A DNA stretch of 64,000 nucleotides from Portulaca oleracea (lineage: Eukaryota; Streptophyta; Magnoliopsida; Caryophyllales; Portulacaceae): the NCBI GenBank assembly GCA_029582165.1, contig CM055893.1, forward strand, positions 22,977,179 through 23,041,178, in the 5' to 3' direction. Numbering within the stretch: the stretch's first letter is position 1; each line of letters starts with the position of its first letter. The position numbers and the translations under genes are program-made. Positions 10,540 through 20,126 of this stretch are shown piece after piece. The notes beneath the pieces were generated by a model. That model had not been told where the DNA came from, made no database searches, and saw nothing but the letters and a program-made list of their open reading frames with translations.

Positions 10540-13160
10540 TTAAGGTTAGCGAAAGTGGACATTAGGAAAATTCGTGATGGGTATGTATGTCGTTCCATTG
10601 TACTTGACGTGGACGTTGGTATTGGTTGATGTCCACAGTAATAATGGTTGATGCACATTGTTATGAAAGTCCACAGTTAAATGTGTTCATCACAGATAAT
10701 GTTGTTAATATTCACTCTATGAGTTATGAAAGTCCACAGTTAAATATGTTCATCACAAAATATATCATTGATGTCGTTGATGTTCATTTGTGAAGAGTGA
10801 GGGAATCCATCATTTGATTCATTTTAGACTATAAGTATTACCAAACAGGACATCATGTATGTGGACTGTGGACAGAGCATTCGTCATGCAGTTTTATTCA
10901 TTTGTAAATAGTGATGGGTATCCAGTTTGGATTGTGGACATCAAGTATTTTTAAAAAGGACAATGCGCTTATGGACTGTGGACAACATGTTTCTTCGTAT
11001 GCATTGTACCCAATCATATGTGGGATTTAATTGGCGTGTACTTAATATATTTTTATTCATTTAATTGGCATGTGGGCACTCTCATGTGCGTGCACTTGAT
11101 ATATTTTTATTCATTTGTCAAGAGTGAGGGCATCCATCACTTTATGTTGTGGACATTAAAAAATAACAGCAGTGGATATCAAGTTCTATCAACAATGACA
11201 TCAAGTATAACAACGGGGGACATAAAGTATTAACATTATTGACTCACAATACACTCATGCACATTAATACTTGGCCTTGAAATTACATGAGGTGGATATC
11301 TAGTTATGTCTATGTGAACTTCAAGTATAAATTGCAAGGACATTAGGTTTATAAATCATTACACGATGCATTGTGACGTCATACAAACTAGACATCCAAT
11401 AATAACTGTAGTGGACATCAATCATTATCAACATGGACATCAAGTACAATAACATGGGACATTAAGTATTACAACAGTGGATATCAAGAATAACATTATT
11501 TGCACATTATACACTCGAGCACAACAACATGGAACATCAAGAATAATAACAGTGAGCATCAAGTATTATTAATATGGACATCAATTATGACAACAAGGAA
11601 CATTTAGTATTAACATTATTGACATACAATACACTCAAGCACGACCGCTGGGAAAATCAAGAATAACAGTAATAGACATCAAGTATTATCAATATTCATA
11701 AGTATAACATCAAATAATATCAAGTATTATCAATATGGACAATCAATACAATAGCATGAGGACATCATGCATTATCATCATATTGACTCCTAGCCTTCCA
11801 TGCACGTCAATATGCAGTAGTCTTACTTTTTTTTTTTTGGGATACATAATAATCAGTTTCACACTTAAACAATTCTAATATTTATGTGGACATCCAACAT
11901 AATAGCAGTAGACATCCAAACATTGTCGCTGCAGACACCAACCATACCAATTTACACATTAAGTACAACTGAATGACAGACACAAACACATCACCATTTT
12001 GTGCAAACACATCCAACAAATATGTTTTTTGCATACCAAACACATACTATGTTCTGATACAAAGGAAGAAGAAAAATATAGAAAAAAACTAAATAACACG
12101 CCGAGTATTGTTCTTGACAATGACATGATAAACATTAAAAATATCTTAAACTATCAGAATACATAATCTACTACGTAATCCCAACACAACAGTCCACTAT
12201 CTCGCAACTTGAATCAGATGGGTGTAAGTGACTTGGTCTCATCTTAATGGGAAGTCTTATTGTACGCTTGGTCCTTCAATTTATTGTCTTCATGCACAAT
12301 AATATTATGACAATACAACTTCCTCAACGCTTCCGAACATTTTTCCTACAATGAAACACAAGTTGTTGCTCATCCTATTGTGGAAAGAGAATTCATCTTC
12401 AGCTGAATATGGACCCTCGATCTGAGATGGGGTCACCTCAGATGACGTTACCATAACATGTGAGTGGACTGGACTTGAACCATCTTCCACTTCATTAATT
12501 GCAGAGAAAAAGCCTAAACTATTGATGCGACCACATCCCGAGGATTTTTAGAACAAGTGGGGCTCTGTTGATCCCTGGTCAACAACCCACAAACCATCAA
12601 TATTCCCATCAACTAATATTGAATGCTTTCAATAACATGTACAGTCAGTATGGTCACATTACGTAATAATAGTAGACATCGAGCATGTAGAGTATGGGCA
12701 TCAAACAAAATGGATGTGGACATTAAACATGTGACATTAACCATTATCAATGTGGAGATTAACCATTACCAATGTGCATATCAACTTTAAGAAAATGACA
12801 TACACAAACATCACCACTTTGACAACATATATAGTGAGTATAGTCATAAATACGTAACAACAGTAGGCATCACATCATGATTATGGACATCAAACAAAGC
12901 AAATGTGGACATCAAACATGACAACAGTGGACATCAATCATTATTACTGTGAACATCAACCAATACCAATAAGCGCATCAAGTACAACAAGTATAACAAA
13001 CGGGCATCAAGTTACATACAAAGTGGATATAAAGTTACGTACCAAGCGGATATCAAGTTATGATAAAATGATCAACAAATATAACAAGTAAGGGACATAA
13101 ACTATTAGCAGTATGGACACCAAGCATTATCATTGTGGGCATCAAGTACAACAGCAGGGG
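10540..13160. repeat. Degenerate 22-bp minisatellite (RTGGACATCAAGTATTACAACA-like)
   Basis: Between 11411 and 11498 four successive units start at 11411, 11433, 11455 and 11477, exactly 22 bases apart, each reading close to GTGGACATCAAGTATTACAAC. Similar units, increasingly degenerate, are scattered from about 9510 to 13850. Left of about 10850 they read in reverse complement (GATGTCCAC); right of that they read GTGGACATC. No gene is supported in this interval; a 61-codon frame at 12305-12490 (-) has no recognisable homology. Confidence 0.75.
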
Positions 13161-13264
13161 ATGTCAACCATTATTTTCAACGATTTATGTTTATAAATAC
13201 ATAAAACCAAGAGTAGCACTGACCATCTATTTCTCAATTCATACAAGAAGCAATGAATCATTCC

Positions 13265-14489
13265 AAAATCCCAATTTCATCAGTGGATATCAATAAATGC
13301 CAATGTGGACATCACCAGTTTCATCAGTGGATATCAATAAATGCCAATGTGGACAACAATCATATACCATTCCAATCTAATTCAGCATACATAAAAACAA
13401 TGTTTGTGGACAACAAGCACATAACATCCCAATTTCACACTATGAAAACCACCCCCAAAACCCAACATTTTGAAATGTCAACTACATAACAAATTCGTAT
13501 ATTCAAATCACATCACCAATATTGTACATGCCCCAACTTTCATCAGTGGACATTAACTAATGTCCCTGTGGACAATATCCATATAACACACCACTTTCAT
13601 AATGGAAAACCCACCCCCAAAACCCAACCTTTTTAAAGCATCAACTACAACACGAGTTCGTATGTTCAAAATACATATTCACTACTGTGGACATTACCAG
13701 ATACATCAGTGGACATCACCATATACATCAGTGGACAGTAACAAAAAACTCTATGACAACACTCATACAACCCCTGCCAAACTTCAACCTTTATCAACAC
13801 AAATACCTCCCAATAATGGACATCTATTACTACTATTGTGGACAACATTCACCATTGAATTTTTGAAATTTCAAGTATCTGAAAACATATCGAAAGTTTG
13901 TATTCACCCAGCCTAAAACACTAACCTTTTACTTACTTCTTCCACATGGACCTCCTTAGCGCTTCATTGTTCGTCCATTGAACTTGAAATTACACGTATT
14001 TGAAACCACATACAATCATTTCAATGAATTAAACTCTAAAAAAAATCACATAAACAGATTCACATTGGAAAACCCCATTTAACGAACACTGCACCCGAAT
14101 TGAACCCTAATTCCACACCGAAACCCCACACCCAAAATTCGCCTACCTGAAAACTTTCCCACTCCGTCGTCGAGATCCTTTTTCGCCGTCAAATGCGTGG
14201 CCTTCGTCGTTCAGCTCGCCGTCAATGATGGAGGAATATGGGAGATGAAAGATAGTCTGCATGAGGGAACTTGAGAGTTCAATTTTATGTTTTGGAATTG
14301 TTGACCATGCACCGTTATTGAGAAGGAGTGCTGCCTTTTCTCTTTTTTTTGTCCCTACCAATACTCACGTGATGGCTTGTTAAAAGGATGAAAAAAAAGC
14401 AAAACTCCTCCTTTTTTTTCCATCCATTGATTGAAGATCTAAGGGTCCACATCCCTAATGCTCACATAAACACAATGCTCATTATATAT

Positions 14490-14549
<60 letters not shown>

Positions 14550-14737
14550 AATAACCCTTTTCTCCATTTCTCTCCCTCTCTCACCAGTGACCAGCCCTTG
14601 AATCCTAACCTCATGACAAACCAGTTTATTGTGAATGCCAAAAGGGTACAAGGATCGAGGGCTTGTAAAAGTGCACTGATTGGGTGACTCCTAGATCTAG
14701 CTTCAAATTTTGCAATATGTGGAAATTAAATCCTTCT
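13265..14737 (-). repeat. Right inverted arm of the fold-back element
   Basis: Reverse complement of the left arm, longer by about 80 bases mainly because of an (AT)n expansion at 14484-14546. The outermost about 60 bases encode the same LINE peptide (FKFCNMWKLNPS) as the left arm edge, so the inverted duplication reaches into LINE-derived DNA. The arm stops abruptly at 14737 against a MITE whose own first bases are missing. Confidence 0.75.
14484..14546. repeat. (AT)n microsatellite
   Basis: Pure AT dinucleotide run, present only in the right arm of the fold-back element. Open frames across it (poly Ile-Tyr) are artefacts. Confidence 0.95.
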
Positions 14738-15252
14738 CCCTACTTTTGCAAATTGGATCACAATAATCCCTACTTTCAATTTGTATTATGGTGGTCCAAA
14801 AAAATTAAAATTGTATTGTAGTGGTACCAAATCCATCACCACATTCTTTTTATTTTTTTCATGCCTACCCCATATTGTTTTTGTTTTTTTGGTTCCCGCC
14901 CTCATATAGGTAATGAAGTCTAGTTGCTAAAACATTTTTTAAATTATTTTTTTGAGATTCCGAGCAATTAATATGATTTTTCAAAAAGAATAAAATTGAA
15001 AAAATCATAAAAAATAGAAAAAAATTCAAAAAATTGGGAGAAGTGCTGTAAATTCATTAAAAATCGTGGTAAAGTGTTATACAAAGTTTTGAATCAAATG
15101 CAACACAAAATCTATGATATTTAGGGTATACTCTCGATTATGTCCCACTACAATACAATTTTTTTTTTTTTGGACCACCAGAATACAAATTGAATGTAGG
15201 GATTATTGTCATCCAATTTGCAAAAGTAGGGATTATTAGAATCCAATTTCCC
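14738..15252. mobile_element. MITE with about 100-bp terminal inverted repeats (left end truncated)
   Basis: The right end, read inward on the reverse strand, is GGGAAATTGGATTCTAATAA followed by TCCCTACTTTTGCAAATTGG. The left end begins only at CCCTACTTTTGCAAATTGG, so about 20 terminal bases are missing there. Both arms share CAATAATCCCTAC, CAATTTGTATT and GGTGGTCCAAAAAA. There is no coding capacity. Terminal sequence style suggests a Mutator-type non-autonomous element; the assignment is tentative. Confidence 0.7.
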
Positions 15253-15263
15253 TATATATATAT

Positions 15264-15538
15264 AGGGAATGGATCCAGTAGGAAGAGAGTTTAGGTAGGA
15301 AGGTGAGAAGAGTAAATCACAGCCCTTGATTTTGCATCTAACGGTGTGTGGTCAATGATATCGAGTAGTGTGGTCATAGATTTCATGACCACACTTCCTG
15401 AAATCCATGACCACACTCCTTGAAATCCGTGACCACACTACTCGATATCAATGACCAGACACCGTTAGATGCAAAATCAAGGGCTGTAATTTACTCTTCT
15501 CACCTTCCTACCTATACTCTCTTCCAACTGGATCCGTT

Positions 15539-15541
<3 letters not shown>
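15264..15541. mobile_element. Fold-back MITE, about 280 bp, inserted in a TA microsatellite
   Basis: The two halves are almost perfect inverted repeats over the full length: AGGGAATGGATCCAGTAGGA at the left and its counterpart ending CTGGATCCGTTCCT at the right. The centre is made of repeated GTGTGGTCAT / ATGACCACAC units. The flanks are TATATATATA on both sides, so target duplication length cannot be read. Non-autonomous, probably Mutator- or hAT-like. Confidence 0.85.

Positions 15542-15586
<45 letters not shown>
15541..15586. repeat. (TA)n microsatellite
   Basis: Uninterrupted TA run adjoining the right end of the MITE; a shorter TA run lies at its left end (15253-15263). Confidence 0.9.
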
Positions 15587-15595
<9 letters not shown>

Positions 15596-15639
15596 TGATC
15601 ATATTATAGAAATGATAGTAAAAAACATACCATAAATAT

Positions 15640-15965
15640 TTATATTACAATGATATGTACGTGTATTGAATCAAGATATTTAATAACCATTTTGAATTGT
15701 ATATAATTCACATTTTCTAACTTTTAATAATATTTTCTCTAGTAATTATATAAAGTTATTGACTACAAAATATAACACTTATTAACTAGGTCAATAAATA
15801 TAAATCATAACCAAATTTTATCAACCATAGTATACAATGTAATTTTATACATTGTTTTATATTTATAAAAAAATATAAAAAAATAATTATTTTATTATAA
15901 TTTATAGGTCATAACAACCCTTAAAATAATGAAACACACATTTATAATGATTTGAATGTAGTTGC
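15640..15965 (-). repeat. AT-rich repeat, inverted copy 1
   Basis: Reverse complement of the repeat found at 16862-17175 and 18484-18815: it contains, inverted, AAATGTGAAAT / AATTATATA / GGGTTATnATAACCTATAAAT and a terminal AAATCATT..ATGTTTCATTA. With copy 2 it brackets 15966-16861, so the two may be the long arms of one AT-rich TIR element. The bracketed 0.9 kb has no gene. Confidence 0.65.
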
Positions 15966-16826
15966 CTTGAATTTTCAGAGTAATTTAGATAAAAATTCAA
16001 CATGATTATTAAACATATTGAATCACAATGCTTATTATTTTGCACTATTTTTGGACCGTGATAAATAGCTTGCGTATCCATCTTGCGTGATGTAGCAAGT
16101 GACATGTGTACAAGGTAGTTACAAGTGGCAAAAAAAGAAGAAAAAATCAGCAGGGCATGTGCATAATTTAGAACAAATCAGAGGTCAGTAAATAAATAAC
16201 AACACATCAAGCAACCGCCAACTAATAATTATAATAAATAATTTAACTTTATCAAAAAATAATAACAGTAATATTAATTAATATTTCATAATATTAATAA
16301 TTAATATAATGATAAATTAAAATTATAAATTTAATATTATAGAAAAATTTTTTGACAATGCCAATAATAATTAATATGATGATTAATTACAATAATAATA
16401 ACCTACTTTATTTACAATGAAAAATAACATTAAATGATAATTCGTATAAACCATTTTTTTTGAGAGTGTATAAAAAATTATAAATACAATAATTAATTAA
16501 TATTTTAAAATTTAATTAAGGTAAACAATTTAATAATATCAATAATAATTAATATAATTAATTATTACAGTAATTATAACCTATTTTCCAAATTAAATCA
16601 GTACATAAATATAAAAAATTATTTAACAATTTTGTCCATTTTTAAATAATATTTTTCAATTTCTTTTTTCCAATTAAATAATTAAATTTTTTTTTCAAAA
16701 ATGAATTATTTCTCTTCATATTTACAACAAGGACCCTATAATTTTACTTATTTATTCAAATGTCCCTATGATGTGGAAATTATATTTTAAACACAAAATA
16801 AAAAAACGAAAATGATAAACATCTTG

Positions 16827-16855
16827 ATGCAAGATGGTTCTTAACCATCTTGCAT
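16827..16855. repeat. Perfect 13-bp palindrome ATGCAAGATGGTT / AACCATCTTGCAT
   Basis: Two 13-base arms separated by CTT. The core GCAAGATGG recurs at 17131, 17205 and, inverted, near 16072-16080, each time beside a copy of the AT-rich repeat or its inner edge. Confidence 0.85.
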
Positions 16856-16861
16856 TTTTTC

Positions 16862-17175
16862 AAAATCACCAATAAAGTTAAATGTAAGTGTATTTAAATC
16901 ATTCTAAATATATGTTTCATTATTTTTAGGGTTACTACAACTTATAAATAATTTAAAAATAATTATTTGTTTATATTTATTTCATTTTCTACTATAATTG
17001 ATAAAATTAGGCTATTATTATATTTTTTGACCTAACTAATAAGTATTATATTATTATAATTGATAAATATATATAATTATTAAAGAAACTATTAATAAAA
17101 GTTACAAAAATGTGAAATATCGCTAATGCAAGATGGTTAAGATCTTGAGTCAAGATGGTTATCATGGTCCATAAA
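16862..17175 (+). repeat. AT-rich repeat, copy 2
   Basis: Direct copy of the repeat at 18484-18815 (AAATGTAAGTnTATTTAAATCATT, ATTGATAAAATTA, CAAAATGTGAAATAT, CAAGATGnTTATCATGnTCC). It lies about 480 bases upstream of the AIR12 start codon, beyond its TATA box. Confidence 0.75.
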
Positions 17176-17655
17176 AAAAAAAGTGAAGTGGAGGTTGCCA
17201 CGTCATGCAAGATGGATTTCCATCTCGCGGCAAGATGTTTATGATTTTGGTTATATCAATGCAGGTCTACAGTAAGAAATGCATAAATGATGCCATAATT
17301 ACTGTTTTTGAAAATAGTTAACATAAAGAAAACTCAAGTTTAGGTTGCTAAACATGAATCTAATATGGGAGAAAGCACCAAAAATAGGTGGTTGAGTTTG
17401 TGTTGGATGTCAAATATTGTGAAGAGATCTCCACCTTCTGTTTAAGAATGTCACTATAAATCAGGTAGTCCCCCGCTCCTGGACGGAATAACCCAAGGAA
17501 GAGAAGGAAAGGAAGAAGAAAGCAAGCAAATCTAGAGAGATAAATAGAGGGAGAGAGAGAGAGAGAAGAGAGAACCGCCGTTCCTGTGTTTTCCGGGAAC
17601 GTAAACTCTCATCTCTCTCCATATATATCTTCATCTCCCCATCGAATCAAATCAA
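17176..17655 (+). promoter_or_regulatory. AIR12 promoter and 5' UTR
   Basis: A TATA box, CTATAAATC, is at 17454-17462, and transcription would be expected to start about 25-35 bases further on. The inferred leader is purine-rich with a GA microsatellite at 17547-17572 and CT-rich elements (CTCTCATCTCTCTCC) before the start codon, typical of plant leaders. No upstream ATG lies between the TATA box and the chosen start codon. Confidence 0.6.
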
Positions 17656-18444
17656 ATGGGACATTCAGGTTCCAATTCAATGGCGGTTCAGCTTCTCTCT
17701 CTCATGCTCTCTCTTGGAATACTTGTTCCCGTCAGTCTGTCCCAATCTGCTGAATGCAAATCACAGAAATTCACAACCAAAAAAACTTTCGAAAACTGCG
17801 TGGATCTACCCACACTAGGGGCGGCCCTGCACTGGACATTCGACAGCGGCAGCTCCACTCTGTCGATGGCCTTCACGGCAAAGTCGGACGGCTGGGCCGC
17901 CTGGGGTTTGAACCCAGAGTCAACTGGCATGATGGGGACTCAGGCCCTCATCGCTGGAAAGTTCGGCGGCTCTGCTCTATCCGTGGATACCTATGACGTC
18001 GCGTCGTACCACGGCGTCGTGAAGGGCCCCATTTCCTACAACGTCACCGGAATCTCCTGCGAGGAGGCCGCCGACGGCAAGATCACCATCTTCGGGAACT
18101 GGGTCATCCCCAAAGGACAATCCACCGTGAATCAGGTTTGGCAGGTGGGCCCCATTGTTGGCGAGAAGCCCGGAAAGCATGATTCCGCCACGCCCAATCT
18201 TTCTGCGACGATGAAGCTGAGCCTTGCTGGAGCTCCGAGTGGATCCGCGGCCCCTAAACATGAACCATCAGCCACTGCCCCTGCCTCCACCACCTCTGGT
18301 TCTCCATCGGCTTCAGGCTCAACTAAACAGGAGGTTTCTGTGCCGCCGGAGAAGGCAACTGCAGGTGCCGGGGAGGCTCTGTTATCGAGGACTACTGGGT
18401 TTGGGCTTGGTTTGGTTGCTCTTCTTCTGTGCTTTCTTTGCTGA
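17656..18444 (+). CDS. AIR12: AIR12-like DOMON-domain, GPI-anchored b-type cytochrome
   Basis: 262 residues, close to the usual length of about 250. Residues 1-32 form a signal peptide (hydrophobic VQLLSLMLSLGILVPVSL, cleavage near SQSA). Residues 34-190 are the DOMON domain, with CVDLPTLGAALHWTF, WAAWGLNP, the GMMGTQALIA block and VNQVWQVGP. By comparison with AIR12, Met92 and His175 (KPGKHD) would be the haem ligands, and Cys34, Cys48 and Cys135 are candidates for disulphide bonding. Residues 195-240 are a Ser/Pro/Ala-rich linker, and 241-262 a hydrophobic tail of the GPI-signal type. Family knowledge: AIR12 is an extracellular plasma-membrane cytochrome b, ascorbate-reducible, linked to auxin response and apoplastic redox. 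The first ATG after the leader is chosen; Met9 is a possible alternative. No intron or damage is seen. A transposon-type repeat starts 40 bases after the stop. Confidence 0.92.
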   Translation: MGHSGSNSMAVQLLSLMLSLGILVPVSLSQSAECKSQKFTTKKTFENCVDLPTLGAALHWTFDSGSSTLSMAFTAKSDGWAAWGLNPESTGMMGTQALIAGKFGGSALSVDTYDVASYHGVVKGPISYNVTGISCEEAADGKITIFGNWVIPKGQSTVNQVWQVGPIVGEKPGKHDSATPNLSATMKLSLAGAPSGSAAPKHEPSATAPASTTSGSPSASGSTKQEVSVPPEKATAGAGEALLSRTTGFGLGLVALLLCFLC

Positions 18445-18483
18445 GGACTCGCTTTTCTTGATTAAATACTCACTTTTCTCGTC

Positions 18484-18815
18484 TAAATCACTAATGAAAT
18501 TAAATGTAAGTATATTTAAATCATTGTAGATGTATGTTTCATTACTTTGAGGGTTATTATAACCTATAAATAATATAAAAATATTTATTTATTTGTATTT
18601 TTTCATAAATATAAAACTATGTATAAAATATATATTTTTTACTATGATTGATAAAATTAACTATTATTTATATTTTTTGGACCTAGTAAATAAGTATTAG
18701 ACTCTTATAATTGATAAATATACATAATTATTGGAGAAAATATTATTAAAAATTAACAAAATGTGAAATATAGATAATTTAAAATGTATCTTGAGGCAAG
18801 ATGTTTATCATGATC
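18484..18815 (+). repeat. AT-rich repeat, copy 3, in the AIR12 3' flank
   Basis: Direct copy of 16862-17175 beginning 40 bases after the AIR12 stop codon, so it must overlap the 3' UTR or polyadenylation region. The remaining 18816-19073 is AT-rich with no feature recognised. Confidence 0.75.
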
Positions 18816-19064
18816 CTTAATTCATATATACATGAATGGTACAGAATCCATCAACATATCTTCTCATCTTTCTTTTAATAAGTTATTGTATTAATGATCG
18901 TCAAATGTAACGTATAAATTTTTATTAATTTAGCTCAAATTATTCTTAGAACTAAATTATAATAACTATCCATTTATATTTAGTAATTAATATCATTGAA
19001 AAATTTTACTATAACTAACTATTCATATATTTCTCTAACATGAATATATATATTTTAATACTAG

Positions 19065-19073
19065 TTTAAATTA
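19065..19073. other. Target site duplication of the MULE (left)
   Basis: TTTAAATTA, repeated exactly at 26111-26119 on the other side of the element. Confidence 0.9.
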
Positions 19074-19265
19074 GGAAAATTTATTTTTAAAATCCCAAAC
19101 TTTAGGGGTTGTCATTCAAAATCTCCCAAACTTCATATTTGAGTCCGTACAGCGCAAAGTTTGAGTATGGTATTTCTAAATGTCCCACCACCAACTTCAC
19201 TGAAATTAGAAGCGGTGGCCAGCTGACGTGGACGGTGGAGCATGCTTACGTGGCGAGTCGTTGTC
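19074..19265 (+). repeat. MULE left terminal inverted repeat
   Basis: Matches the reverse complement of 25917-26110, with shared blocks CCCAAACTTTAGGGGTTGTC, AAAGTTTGAGTATGGTATTT, CACTGAAATTAGAAGCGG and CTGACGTGGACGGTGGAGCA. A few substitutions separate the ends. Confidence 0.9.
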
Positions 19266-20126
19266 CATCTCAACAAAAAAACACATGTCAACCCCTAAAC
19301 CTATTTTTTCTTCCATTGGGTTAATTAGCCCTAGCCCTCCTGGGTAATGAAACAGTAGACGCTCGTATTCCTCCGACTCTGTTTCTTCAATGGTTGTTCA
19401 TCTGCCCTGGGTACTCTAATAGAAAACAACGCATCAAAATCTCATAAATATCAGTAAACACAATGAAGAGGGAGACAAATACAATGTGCAGTTGATTTGG
19501 GTACGATTTTGCTTGGCAAAAAAAGGTAGTGTCTTTTGCTGTAATTGTGAAAAATAGCAAAGCAAACCCAAACTCTTTGTTTTAATTTTGACATTGTCGT
19601 GTTTCCCTTTTACTGCTTCCAGTTGTAATTTATGACGTTGATATTGATGTAGTAATTGACTTCAATCAATTTTATATTGTCTGTTTGTTTCACTTGGTGC
19701 CCATTGTTCTATACTCGAGATTATATGTTATATTGTTATCCTTGTGGATTCGTGTACGTAATTGCAACATGAGTGTTCTGTAATTGCAAATGGGGCAGAG
19801 AACAAGAGACCAATTGATGTGTGTAATTGCAATATGCTAAAAATATGCTTAGTTGCCTAATTGTGACCAATCAAATAATGATTGATAATATCCTCACTTT
19901 CCAGGTGTTGCTTTTTTTTATGTTTGCTGTAACATTCTGTAGTTTACATACACATATACTCTGTGATTGCAATATGTATATTTACAAGAAAAAGGAGCAA
20001 ATTAGCAAATTCATGAATGTGTGTGATTGTGTGTTCATGTTTTTTTCATAAACACTCATAGTAAGTGGACTTTCTACTAATTAATTGGAATTATGTTTGT
20101 AATTTAGGTTTCTGCAACCTCAAGTA

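Larger units (their letters stand above)
8718..14737. mobile_element. Giant fold-back (long-inverted-repeat) element, about 6 kb
   Basis: The left arm 8718-10060 and right arm about 13265-14737 are reverse complements over more than 1.3 kb: for example TGCGCATGGTCATCAA-like and AACACTGCACCCGAATTGAACC blocks recur inverted in the same order. The core (10060-13265) has no recognisable transposase. A 22-bp minisatellite fills the inner arms and core, in TGATGTCCAC orientation on the left and GTGGACATCA on the right. No short target duplication could be identified at the arm ends. The structure resembles Foldback-type elements or a long-TIR MULE; the class is not settled. Confidence 0.75.

Noticed and set aside
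11411..11690. CRISPR array
   Set aside because: The 22-bp repeats are degenerate and contiguous, without unique spacers, and the DNA is plant nuclear.
14388..14687. Frames encoding poly Ile-Tyr
   Set aside because: Translation of an (AT)n microsatellite; no protein expected.
17688..18261. Antisense open frames across the AIR12 gene
   Set aside because: They overlap a clearly coding frame with full domain structure; open only because of GC-rich codon use.
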